A stretch of DNA of 14,953 bases from CAZOHN01 sp964579325 (GCA_964579325.1 CAZOHN010000076.1:1-14953); one strand, 5' to 3'; shown: positions 7,366-14,304, counted from the first letter of the stretch. Made by a program: numbers and translations. Notes: a model not told the origin generated them from the sequence alone.

Positions 7366-7393
7366 ACCGAGCGCGTGCCGGGCGGCGCCTGCT

Positions 7394-7720
7394 TCAGTTC
7401 AGGTTGAAATGGAGCGGGTAGCGCCCGTCCTCGAAGTCGCCGAAGAGGTCATGCAGGTCGGGGTGGTCCACCGGCTCGCCGGTTTCGTCGGGGACGAGGT
7501 TCTGCTCGGAGACATAGGCCACGTAGTAGTCGTGATCGTTCTCGGCGAGGAGGTGGTAGAACGGCTGCTGCTTGGGCGGGCGGGCGTCCTCTGGGATCGC
7601 CTGGTACCATTCGTCGGTGTTGCTGAATTCGGGGTCGACATCAAACACCACCCCCCGGAAGGGATGCTTCCGGTGACGGACCACTTGGCCCAGATGATAC
7701 TTGGCGCGCGTCGCGTGCAT
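7394..7720 (-). CDS. hspQ: Heat shock protein HspQ
   Basis: A 108-residue protein of the YccV/hemimethylated-DNA-binding family. It begins MHATRAKYHLGQVVRHRKHP and carries FRGVVFDVDPEF, the family core. NTDEWYQAIPEDARP, QPFYHLLAEND and YVAYVSEQNLVPD follow, so it is intact. In E. coli HspQ is a heat-inducible factor that modulates Lon protease activity and was first linked to DnaA turnover. Here that role is inferred from family. The ribosome binding site is weak, with only a G-run about 13 nt before the ATG. It is divergent from the AEC-type permease gene across 84 nt, in which I find no convincing heat-shock promoter. Confidence 0.94.
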   Translation of the reverse strand: MHATRAKYHLGQVVRHRKHPFRGVVFDVDPEFSNTDEWYQAIPEDARPPKQQPFYHLLAENDHDYYVAYVSEQNLVPDETGEPVDHPDLHDLFGDFEDGRYPLHFNLN

Positions 7721-7804
7721 CTCGTTGCAACCCCCAGCTTGCCTCAGTAAACCGCACCGCCGGGAAAAGTAAATGCGCGCCTGCGATCCAAAGGGAAACA
7801 GAGT

Positions 7805-8686
7805 GTGACTCTCGTCCTGACAGTGCTCGAGATCGTCGCGCCGGTGTTCCTTCTGGGAGCGGTCGGGTTTGTCTGGGTCAAGCTCGGGATCGAGTACCGG
7901 GTGGAGTTCGTGACGCGGCTTGCGATGACGCTGGGCGTACCCTGTCTGATCTTCGTGGCACTGATGCGCACCGAGATCACGCCGGCGGCCATCGCCTCGG
8001 TCTCTCTGGCGGCCGTGGTGGCCTATGGCCTCATCACATTGATTTTTCTTGCCCTCGTCGCCGGCCTTGGCCTCGAACGGCGGGTCTATCTCTCGCCGCT
8101 GATCTTCGGCAACACCGGCAACGTCGGGCTGCCTCTGGCGCTGTTCGCATTCGGGCAGCAGGGGCTCGACCTCGCCGTGGTGGTGTTCGCGGTGATGATC
8201 CTGTGGAACTTCACCTTCGGGCTGTGGCTGGTGACCGGAGGGGGCTCGTTGCGGCGGATCGTGACCGATCCCCTGGTCGTGGCCACGCTGGCGGGGGGCG
8301 TGTTCCTGTGGAACGGGTGGCGAACGCCGGTCTTCCTGACCAATACGCTGGAGCTGATCGGACAGCTGGCGATTCCCCTGATGCTGATCACGCTTGGCGT
8401 CGCCGTCGCCCGGCTCAGACCCGGAAAACTCGGGCAGGCGGTCTGGCTGTCGGCGCTGAAGCTCGGCCTGTGTCTTGGCATCGGCTGGGGCACGGGGCGC
8501 TGGCTCGGGCTCGACCCGGTGCCCTTCGCCGTTCTGGTGCTCCAGGTCTCGACCCCGGTGGCGGTGACCTCCTACCTGATTGCCGAGAAGTTCGGCGCCG
8601 ACCCGGAGGCCGTCGCGGGCCTCGTGGTGGTCTCGACGCTACTATCGGTGGTCACGATTCCGCTGACGATTGCCCTGGTGCTCTGA
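7805..8686 (+). CDS. AEC-family (auxin efflux carrier-like) permease
   Basis: A 293-residue inner-membrane protein with eight to ten hydrophobic helices, typical of the bacterial AEC/YfdV family. Marks are the first helix (TVLEIVAPVFLLGAVGF), FGNTGNVGLPLALFAFG in the middle, and LQVSTPVAVTSYLIAEKFG followed by a final helix at the C-terminus. The NTGNVGLP and STPVAVTSYLIA segments are the two broken-helix-like motifs usually conserved in the family. Bacterial members include malonate and malate transporters and exporters of unknown compounds, so the substrate is open. The start is GTG 7805 with AAGGGA 8 nt upstream. The transglycosylase gene follows after 59 nt, with no obvious functional link. 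Confidence 0.9.
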   Translation: MTLVLTVLEIVAPVFLLGAVGFVWVKLGIEYRVEFVTRLAMTLGVPCLIFVALMRTEITPAAIASVSLAAVVAYGLITLIFLALVAGLGLERRVYLSPLIFGNTGNVGLPLALFAFGQQGLDLAVVVFAVMILWNFTFGLWLVTGGGSLRRIVTDPLVVATLAGGVFLWNGWRTPVFLTNTLELIGQLAIPLMLITLGVAVARLRPGKLGQAVWLSALKLGLCLGIGWGTGRWLGLDPVPFAVLVLQVSTPVAVTSYLIAEKFGADPEAVAGLVVVSTLLSVVTIPLTIALVL

Positions 8687-8745
8687 TCACGCGGCTTTGA
8701 CATTCCACCTGCGCGCGATTTCGCGTATCCTGACAAAAAAGACGC

Positions 8746-9333
8746 GTGAGGCAGATGAGCAGAGTTCTCCGCGCGCTGGCACTGGTCCTGACCGTCGCGG
8801 CATGCGGCGGAAACTACTCGGCGCCGCGCAATCTAGATGACGCCTGCGGGCTGGCCCGCGAACGCCCGACATATGTCCGGGCCATGGAGCGGGCCGAGCG
8901 TCGCTGGGGCGTTCCGGTGCATGTGCAGATGGCAATGATGCATCAGGAGTCGAAGTTCGTCGGCAATGCCCGGACACCCTACCGCTACTCCCTCGGGGTG
9001 ATCCCGATGGGCAGGCAATCCTCGGCCTACGGCTATGCCCAGGCGATCGACGGGACCTGGGAGGACTACCAACGCGAGACCGGCAAGCGCGGTGCCCGCC
9101 GCGATCGCATTGATGACGCGACCGATTTCATGGGCTGGTACATGGCCAAGACGGTCGAGAAGAACGGCGTGCCGCTGGACGACACCCGCAACCAGTACCT
9201 AGCCTATCACGAGGGCCACACCGGCTTCGCGCGGGCGAGCTACAACGAGAAGAGTTGGCTTGTGCGGATCTCCGGCGAGGTGGCGGCGCGGGCCACGATG
9301 TATCAGGGCCAGCTGGCAAGTTGCAGGCGTTGA
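8746..9333 (+). CDS. Lipoprotein with a transglycosylase SLT-type domain
   Basis: A 195-residue protein with a lipoprotein signal peptide: basic start, hydrophobic stretch LRALALVLTVAAC, and lipobox VAAC with the lipid-bearing cysteine at residue 20. The rest is a lysozyme-like domain related to lytic transglycosylases. RWGVPVHVQMAMMHQESKF places the probable catalytic glutamate at 68, and SAYGYAQAIDGTWEDY corresponds to the family's substrate-loop motif. NQYLAYHEGHTGFAR follows. It likely cleaves peptidoglycan from the periplasmic face of a membrane. The start is either GTG 8746 or ATG 8755, which would drop three residues without harming the signal peptide; the GAGG site is too close to the ATG to settle it. 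Confidence 0.85.
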   Translation: MRQMSRVLRALALVLTVAACGGNYSAPRNLDDACGLARERPTYVRAMERAERRWGVPVHVQMAMMHQESKFVGNARTPYRYSLGVIPMGRQSSAYGYAQAIDGTWEDYQRETGKRGARRDRIDDATDFMGWYMAKTVEKNGVPLDDTRNQYLAYHEGHTGFARASYNEKSWLVRISGEVAARATMYQGQLASCRR

Positions 9334-9392
9334 GAGCGGGGCGGGCCGGCGCATAGCCGCCGACCGAGGTCGCACTCCGGCGCATTCCGTTT

Positions 9393-9425
9393 TGACTTTT
9401 GCGACTTCTGGCGGAAAGTCAGAAG
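9393..9425. repeat. Two interleaved inverted repeats upstream of the RHH_4 gene
   Basis: TGACTTT (9393-9399) pairs with AAAGTCA (9415-9421), and CTTCTG (9405-9410) pairs with CAGAAG (9420-9425). They lie in the 118-nt gap before the RHH_4 gene and overlap a TTGACT (9392-9397) that could be a -35 box, though no good -10 follows. An operator is possible. Confidence 0.3.
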
Positions 9426-9451
9426 GCTGACGCATCTGGGGAGGACGTGTC

Positions 9452-9745
9452 ATGTGCCAGATCTTTGCCGGACAAGACCCGCGAACCTACGAACCCGAGA
9501 CCCGGCGGCTGCGCCTCAATGGCCAGAGCACCAGCATCAGGCTGGAGCGTGCCTTCTGGGAAATCATCGACGGTATCGCGGCGAGCGAGGGCCTCTCGAC
9601 GCCCGCGTTCGTGTCGCGGCTGCATTCGGAAGTGCTTGAACTCAGGGGTGAAGCGCGGAACTTCACATCGCTTCTGCGTTGTGCCTGCCTGGTGCGGCTG
9701 AACGCGCTGCGTCAGGAGCCGTCCCAGCTGCTTGCCGCTGAGTAA
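9452..9745 (+). CDS. Ribbon-helix-helix (RHH_4) domain protein (97 aa)
   Basis: The N-terminal segment MCQIFAGQDPRTYEPETRRL, followed by RLNGQSTSIRLERAFWEII, is typical of the RHH_4 family common in alphaproteobacteria. The beta-strand that would contact DNA is QSTSIRLE (about residues 25-32). The helices are FWEIIDGIAASEG and STPAFVSRLHSEVLEL, then ARNFTSLLRCACLVRL. These proteins are presumed small dimeric DNA-binding regulators, and targets are largely unstudied. ATG 9452 follows a strong GGGGAGGA site. No toxin gene lies next to it, so a toxin-antitoxin reading is not supported. Inverted repeats lie just before and just after the gene. Confidence 0.85.
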   Translation: MCQIFAGQDPRTYEPETRRLRLNGQSTSIRLERAFWEIIDGIAASEGLSTPAFVSRLHSEVLELRGEARNFTSLLRCACLVRLNALRQEPSQLLAAE

Positions 9746-9759
9746 GAAAAAAGCCGGCT

Positions 9760-9777
9760 GTAGTAACCCGCTACTAC
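9760..9777. repeat. Short inverted repeat between the RHH_4 and glyoxalase genes
   Basis: GTAGTA (9760-9765) and TACTAC (9772-9777) form a 6-bp stem with a 6-nt loop. An alternative pairing is TGTAG (9759-9763) with CTACA (9778-9782). No T-run follows. It sits in the 99-nt gap that should hold the promoter of the dehydrogenase operon, so an operator is as likely as a terminator remnant. Confidence 0.3.
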
Positions 9778-9844
9778 CTACACGGGAATTGGTTCGCCAA
9801 ACTTACCAAAGATGACCCGAAAAGGGCGCTTTGGGAGGGCTTGC

Positions 9845-10240
9845 ATGGCCAAGGCAATACACACGATGATTCGTGTCCTCGACGAGGCACGGTCGGTCGC
9901 CTTCTACGAGGCGGCCTTTGGCCTGACCGTCGCAGACCGGCTCGACTTCGAGAGCTTCACGCTCGTGTACATGCGGAATGCCGAGAACGACTTCGAGCTT
10001 GAATTGACGATCAACAAGGGCCGGACCGAGCCCTACGACCTTGGCGACGGCTACGGCCACCTCGCCTTCTGCGTCGATGACGTGACCGCCGAACATGCCC
10101 GCTTCACCGAAGCGGGATGGCCGGCGCGCAAGCTGGTGGACTTCGCCCCCGGCGGCGAGGTCATCGCGCGGTTCTTCTTCGTCGCGGACCCCGACGGATA
10201 CCAGATCGAGGTGCTTCAGAAAGGCGGAAGATACCGCTGA
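9845..10240 (+). CDS. Glyoxalase I-like VOC family protein (131 aa)
   Basis: A vicinal-oxygen-chelate protein with two beta-alpha-beta-beta-beta modules, close to lactoylglutathione lyase. The four metal ligands of the E. coli GloA pattern are present: His6 in AIHTMIRV, Glu53 in LELT, His72 in GYGHLAFCVDD and Glu122 in DPDGYQIEVLQ. ATG 9845 has GGAGGG 5 nt upstream and gives the expected N-terminus; a further in-frame ATG at 9812 only adds a non-family extension. The usual reaction turns the glutathione hemithioacetal of methylglyoxal into S-lactoylglutathione in the cytosol. It lies 38 nt before the dehydrogenase subunit gene and is probably co-transcribed, so it may instead handle an aldehyde or ketone made by that system. 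Confidence 0.85.
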   Translation: MAKAIHTMIRVLDEARSVAFYEAAFGLTVADRLDFESFTLVYMRNAENDFELELTINKGRTEPYDLGDGYGHLAFCVDDVTAEHARFTEAGWPARKLVDFAPGGEVIARFFFVADPDGYQIEVLQKGGRYR

Positions 10241-10278
10241 GCACCAACCCAAGCGACAAGACTGCCAGGGAGGAAGAC

Positions 10279-10803
10279 ATGTCCGAAGTGAAGGAGCGGC
10301 CGGGGCTGACCCGGCGCGAGTTGCTGTCGCGGAGTGTCGCGGCGGGGGCGGTGTTCGTGGTCGGGCCGGGGTTCGTGGCCCAGAATTCGGCGGCATGGGC
10401 GTTGGAGGTCACGCACCTCAAGCCCGAGACGATGGCGACGCTGATCCAGATGGCGCGCGACATCTACCCGCACGACCGCGTGGCGACCGAGTTCTATGCC
10501 GTCGCTGTCAAGGGCTATGACGCGGCCGACAAGGCGGAAATGGTCGAGGCCGGGATTGCTGCGGTCAATGCAGCGGCGCAGGGCAAGGGCCACGCAAGCT
10601 ACCTCGACGCTGGCTGGGAGGCCGAGCGCGTGGAGATCCTGCGCGGCATGGAGCAGAGCGGCTTCTTCCAGACGGTGCGCGGCGGCCTCGTCACCGGCCT
10701 CTACAACCAGAAAGCCGTCTGGCCGCTGTTCGGCTACGAGGGCGAGAGCTTCTCCCAGGGCGGTTACATGGACCGCGGCTTCAACGACATCAACTGGCTC
10801 TGA
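10279..10803 (+). CDS. Gluconate 2-dehydrogenase subunit 3-type small subunit with Tat signal (174 aa)
   Basis: This resembles the small (gamma) subunit of periplasmic FAD-GMC dehydrogenases such as gluconate 2-dehydrogenase and the Burkholderia glucose dehydrogenase. The N-terminus has a twin-arginine signal: LTRRELLSRSVAAGAVFVVG with Arg12-Arg13, and a possible cleavage site near AWA-LE at 41-42. The mature part carries TMATLIQMARDIYPHDRV, the helical core at the head of this family, and ends YMDRGFNDINWL. In known systems the small subunit carries the folded catalytic subunit out through Tat and is needed for its activity. ATG 10279 follows AGGGAGGA. The catalytic GMC gene starts 13 nt after the stop. 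Confidence 0.9.
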   Translation: MSEVKERPGLTRRELLSRSVAAGAVFVVGPGFVAQNSAAWALEVTHLKPETMATLIQMARDIYPHDRVATEFYAVAVKGYDAADKAEMVEAGIAAVNAAAQGKGHASYLDAGWEAERVEILRGMEQSGFFQTVRGGLVTGLYNQKAVWPLFGYEGESFSQGGYMDRGFNDINWL

Positions 10804-10816
10804 GGGAGGGGCGGAG

Positions 10817-12388
10817 ATGGTTGCGAAATTCGAACTGACCGACGAGTCCGTTGTCGTCGTGATCGGCACTGGTGCCGGTGGCGGCGTGCTGGCGAACGAA
10901 CTGGCGCAACGCGGCGTGAAGGTCGTCGCGCTGGAAGCGGGCGGGCGCTACCTGCCGGAAGACTACGTGAACGACGAGTGGGAAGCCTTCGGGCAGCTCT
11001 CGTGGCTCGACACCCGGACGACGAGCGGCGACTGGCGCGTGGCCAAGGACTTCTCGGGCCTGCCGGCCTGGATCGTGAAGGCCGTTGGCGGCACCACGAT
11101 CCATTGGGCCGGAGCGTCGCTCCGGTTCCAGGACCATGAGTGGAAAGCGCTGACCAACTATGGCGCCGTGCAGGGAGCAAGCCTCCTCGACTGGCCGATC
11201 GACGCGGCCGAAATGGCGCCATGGTACGACAAGGCCGAGGAAAAGCTGCGCGTGACCCGCACTGGCGGGCGGGCGGGGCTCCCGGGCAACAACAATTACC
11301 TCGTGTTCGAAAAGGGCGCCAAGGCGCTGGGATACGAGGAAGTGCACACCGGCCGGATGGCGATCAACAGCGCGCCGGACGATGACCGGCTGGCGTGTCA
11401 GCAGACCGGCTTCTGCTTCCAGGGCTGCAAATGGGGCGCCAAGTGGTCGGCGGCCTATTCTGACATCCCCAACGGCGAGGCGACGGGCAACCTCGAGGTG
11501 CGCGACCGCTGCCACGCCGCGCGGGTGCTGCACGACGAGAGCGGCAAGGTGACCGGGGTGGAGTACTTCGACGCCGGTGGCGCGCTCCAGTTCCAGCGCG
11601 CCCGGGTCGTCTGCGTGGCCGGAAACACCTTCGAATCGCCGCGCCTCCTGCTCAACTCGCATTCGTCGATGTTCCCCGACGGGCTGGCGAATTCCTCCGG
11701 CCAGGTCGGGCGCAACTACATGCGGCACGTCACCGGGTCGGTCTATGGCGTCTTCGACAAGCCGGTGAAGATGTGGCGCGGCACGACGATGGCCGGCATT
11801 ATCCAGGACGAGGCGCGGCACGACCCGTCGCGCGGGTTCGTCGGCGGCTACGAGCTCGAGACGCTGAGCCTCGGCCTGCCGTTCATGGCGGCCTTCCTCG
11901 ACCCCGGCGCGTGGGGCCGCGAGTTCACATCGGCGCTCGACATGTACGAGAACATGGCGGGCATGTGGATCGTGGGCGAGGACATGCCGCAGGAGACCAA
12001 CCGGGTCACCGTCAACGCCGGTATCCTCGACCAGTTCGGCCTGCCCACGCCGAACGTGCACTTCGACGACCACCCCAACGACATCGCGATGCGCAACCAC
12101 GCTTTCGCGCGCGGCAAGGCGGTCTACGATGCGGTGGGTGCGACGCGGACCTTCCCGACGCCGCCCTATCCCAGCACGCACAACCTCGGCACCAACCGGA
12201 TGAGCGCGAATCCGCGGGACGGGGTGGTGAACAAGTGGGGCCAGACCCACGACGTCGCCAACCTCTTCGTCTCGGACGGCTCGGTCTTCACCACCGGGGC
12301 CGCCGAGAACCCCACGCTGACGATCGTGGCGCTGGCGATCCGCCAGGCCGACCACATCGCCGGAGAGATGAGCCGCGGCAACATCTGA
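10817..12388 (+). CDS. FAD-dependent GMC-family dehydrogenase, catalytic subunit (523 aa)
   Basis: The N-terminus holds the FAD Rossmann motif VVVIGTGAGGGVLANELA (glycines 17-22) and Glu40 in VVALEAGG for the ribose. GGTTIHWAGASLRF is the second flavin segment. The C-terminal GMC signature gives the likely catalytic pair His455 in YPSTHNLGTNRM and Asn498 in GAAENPTLTIVALAIR. This layout matches the large subunit of membrane-bound gluconate and glucose dehydrogenases rather than oxygen-using oxidases. It has no signal peptide, so it is probably exported with the Tat-bearing small subunit encoded just upstream. LACQQTGFCFQGCKWGAK has cysteines at 194, 200 and 204, a possible Fe-S cluster site comparable to the cluster reported for Burkholderia FAD glucose dehydrogenase. 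ATG 10817 has a GAGGGAGGGG stretch upstream. The substrate is unknown, though an alcohol or sugar is likely. Confidence 0.92.
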   Translation: MVAKFELTDESVVVVIGTGAGGGVLANELAQRGVKVVALEAGGRYLPEDYVNDEWEAFGQLSWLDTRTTSGDWRVAKDFSGLPAWIVKAVGGTTIHWAGASLRFQDHEWKALTNYGAVQGASLLDWPIDAAEMAPWYDKAEEKLRVTRTGGRAGLPGNNNYLVFEKGAKALGYEEVHTGRMAINSAPDDDRLACQQTGFCFQGCKWGAKWSAAYSDIPNGEATGNLEVRDRCHAARVLHDESGKVTGVEYFDAGGALQFQRARVVCVAGNTFESPRLLLNSHSSMFPDGLANSSGQVGRNYMRHVTGSVYGVFDKPVKMWRGTTMAGIIQDEARHDPSRGFVGGYELETLSLGLPFMAAFLDPGAWGREFTSALDMYENMAGMWIVGEDMPQETNRVTVNAGILDQFGLPTPNVHFDDHPNDIAMRNHAFARGKAVYDAVGATRTFPTPPYPSTHNLGTNRMSANPRDGVVNKWGQTHDVANLFVSDGSVFTTGAAENPTLTIVALAIRQADHIAGEMSRGNI

Positions 12389-12405
12389 CCGCTGGCCATG
12401 AAACG

Positions 12406-12429
12406 GGCGGGGGCTTCGTGGCCCCCGCC
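12406..12429 (+). repeat. GC-rich hairpin between the GMC and propeller dehydrogenase genes
   Basis: GGCGGGGGC (12406-12414) pairs perfectly with GCCCCCGCC (12421-12429) around TTCGTG. No T-run follows, and the next gene starts 31 nt later with its own GGGAGGA site. It is more likely an RNA-stabilising or partial-termination element inside the operon than a full terminator. Confidence 0.6.
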
Positions 12430-12460
12430 TTCGACGGACGTAAACCTAAGGGAGGACACC

Positions 12461-13723
12461 ATGAGAAAGACCGGACTTGCAGCGGCCATGCTGCTCGGCA
12501 CCGCGCTGGCCGTGCCTGCACAGGCGCAGGACAACATGGACAAGCTGACGAACATGCAGCGGACCGACGCGACCTTCACCGAGATCCCGCAGACCGGACC
12601 GACGGCCGACGCGCTTGCCGATATCGTGCAGTACATCAACGTGCCGGAGGGATTCGAGGTCAGCCTCTACGCCGTGGTTCCCGACGCCCGCTCGATGGCC
12701 GTGGCGCCGCAGGGCACAGTGGTCTTCGCAGGCACGCGCAAGGACAAGGTCTGGTCGATCGTCGACCGTGACCGCAACCGTGTCGCCGATCAGGTGAAGG
12801 ACTTCGCGCCATCGATCACCTTCGACATCCCCAACGGCCCCTGCTTCTCGCGCGACGGCTTCCTCTACATCGCCGAGCGCAACCGGGTGCTGGTGTTCCC
12901 GGCGGCGGAGTTCTTCTTCGAGGGGCCGGACCCGGCGGTGGGTGTCGTCGTTGCGAAGGGCGAGCTGGTCCCGGTCGAGGAGGAGAGCTTCAACCACACC
13001 GCGCGGGTCTGCCGCGTCGGGCCCGACGGCAAGCTCTACATCTCGCTCGGCCAGCCCTACAACGTGCAGCCGGTCGAGAAGCTCGAGATGTACGACCAGA
13101 TCGGCATCGGCGGGATAATCCGGATCAACACCGACGGCACGGGCCGCGAGGTGTTCACCCGGGGCGTGCGGAACTCGGTCGGGCACGACTTCAACCCGGC
13201 GAATGGCGATCTCTGGTGGACCGACAACCAGGTCGACGGGATGGGCGACAACATCCCGCCGGGCGAGCTGAACCGGCAGACAGCGGCCGGCCAGCACTTC
13301 GGCTTCCCCTGGACCAACGGGCGGGTCGAGATCCCGGAGTACAAGAGCGTCCCGCGGCCTGAGGGCGTGGAGTTCGTCGAGCCTCAGGTCGAGATGGATG
13401 CCCATGCCGCAGACCTCGGGATGAGCTTCTACCGCGGCAACTCGTTCCCCGAGCGGTATCACGGCGGCATCTTCTCGGCGCAGCACGGCTCGTGGAACCG
13501 GACCGTTCCGGTCGGCGCGCGCGTGATGTTCACCGCGCTGGACGAAGAGGGCAACGCGGCCTCGACCGAGGTCTTCGCCGACGGCTGGCTGAACGAGGAG
13601 ACCGGCGAGTACCGCGGCCGTCCGATGGACATCGCGTTCCTGCCCGATGGCTCGATGCTGGTCAGCGACGACTTCGCCGGCGCGATCTGGCGGATCGCCT
13701 ACAACCCGCCGCCGGCCCAATGA
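12461..13723 (+). CDS. Secreted beta-propeller sugar dehydrogenase, sorbosone/soluble glucose dehydrogenase type (420 aa)
   Basis: A Sec signal peptide (MRKTGLAAAMLLGTALAVPA, cut near AQA-QD at 23-24) precedes a six-bladed propeller domain of the PQQ-dependent sugar dehydrogenase family. It shows VPEGFEVSLYAVVPDARSMA, the first-blade entry, then FNHTARVCRVGPDGKLYISL and RGVRNSVGHDFNPANGDLWW. His179 and Arg237-Asn238 align with the PQQ-contacting His144 and Arg228-Asn229 of Acinetobacter soluble glucose dehydrogenase, so the cofactor site looks at least partly kept. The closest named enzymes are L-sorbosone dehydrogenases, but annotation by that name is loose and the substrate is not proven. 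ATG 12461 follows GGGAGGA. Its stop overlaps the cytochrome c start by four bases (ATGA), so the two are translationally coupled. No PQQ synthesis gene is in the window. Confidence 0.88.
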   Translation: MRKTGLAAAMLLGTALAVPAQAQDNMDKLTNMQRTDATFTEIPQTGPTADALADIVQYINVPEGFEVSLYAVVPDARSMAVAPQGTVVFAGTRKDKVWSIVDRDRNRVADQVKDFAPSITFDIPNGPCFSRDGFLYIAERNRVLVFPAAEFFFEGPDPAVGVVVAKGELVPVEEESFNHTARVCRVGPDGKLYISLGQPYNVQPVEKLEMYDQIGIGGIIRINTDGTGREVFTRGVRNSVGHDFNPANGDLWWTDNQVDGMGDNIPPGELNRQTAAGQHFGFPWTNGRVEIPEYKSVPRPEGVEFVEPQVEMDAHAADLGMSFYRGNSFPERYHGGIFSAQHGSWNRTVPVGARVMFTALDEEGNAASTEVFADGWLNEETGEYRGRPMDIAFLPDGSMLVSDDFAGAIWRIAYNPPPAQ

Positions 13724-14301
13724 GGCTATCGGCACTTCTGGTCCTCGGCGGGGTTATCCTCGCCGGGGGCGCCTTCGCGGAATCGGTCCCGGAGGGGGAC
13801 CGGGCAGAGGGCCGCAAGCTTGCGAACCAGTGCCGCACCTGCCACGGGCTGGACGGCTTTGCGCAAATTCCCATTGCGCCGCACATCGGCGGCGAGCCGA
13901 CCAGTTACATTCGCGCCCAGCTTACCGCCTTCCGCGATGGAACGCGCGAGCACGAGATGATGACCATCGTCGCGAGAACACTCAGCGACGAACAAATCGC
14001 CAACCTTGCGGCCTGGTATTCGGGGCACAGGGTCACTGTCGACCTCGGCGCCGACCCGGCAAACGCGCCGGAGCTCTGTGTGGCCTGTCACGGCGCCGAC
14101 GGGCTGCATCTCTTCGAGGATGCGCCGAACCTTGCCGGCGAGACCAACATCTACATCGACACCCAGCTCAAGGCGTTCCGCACCGGCAAGCGGACTCACG
14201 AGATCATGTCGGCGGTAGCCGGCGACATGACCGACGAGGAGATCCGCGCCGCGGCGGACTGGTACGCAGCCGTGGGGATCTCGATCGAAGTGGTCGAATA
14301 G
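13720..14301 (+). CDS. Di-heme class I c-type cytochrome, c4-like (193 aa)
   Basis: A signal peptide (LLVLGGVILAGGAFA, cut near residue 20) is followed by two similar cytochrome c domains. The heme motifs are CRTCH (Cys38-His42) and CVACH (Cys120-His124). The two halves share a pattern: heme motif, P-x-IGGE or PNLAGE, YIxxQLxAFRxGxRxHExM, then a helix ending in AAWY or AADWY. The methionines in HEMM and HEIM are the probable second axial ligands. There is no membrane anchor after the signal, so the mature protein should be soluble in the periplasm and suited to carrying electrons from the dehydrogenases to the respiratory chain. The ATG overlaps the stop of the propeller gene. Its own stop lies three nucleotides from the end of the convergent membrane-protein gene. 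Confidence 0.93.
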   Translation: MRLSALLVLGGVILAGGAFAESVPEGDRAEGRKLANQCRTCHGLDGFAQIPIAPHIGGEPTSYIRAQLTAFRDGTREHEMMTIVARTLSDEQIANLAAWYSGHRVTVDLGADPANAPELCVACHGADGLHLFEDAPNLAGETNIYIDTQLKAFRTGKRTHEIMSAVAGDMTDEEIRAAADWYAAVGISIEVVE

Positions 14302-14304
14302 CCC

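Noticed and set aside
8697..8731. TTGACA (8697-8702) and TATCCT (8726-8731) as a promoter for the transglycosylase lipoprotein
   Set aside because: The spacer is 23 nt, too long for a sigma70-type promoter.
9452..9745. The RHH protein as the antitoxin of a toxin-antitoxin pair
   Set aside because: No small toxin-like gene is adjacent. The downstream gene is a glyoxalase-like enzyme 99 nt away, and the protein fits RHH_4 instead.
10790..12355. A 521-residue minus-strand frame across the GMC gene
   Set aside because: It is an antisense shadow of a strongly conserved GMC gene and has no recognisable motif.
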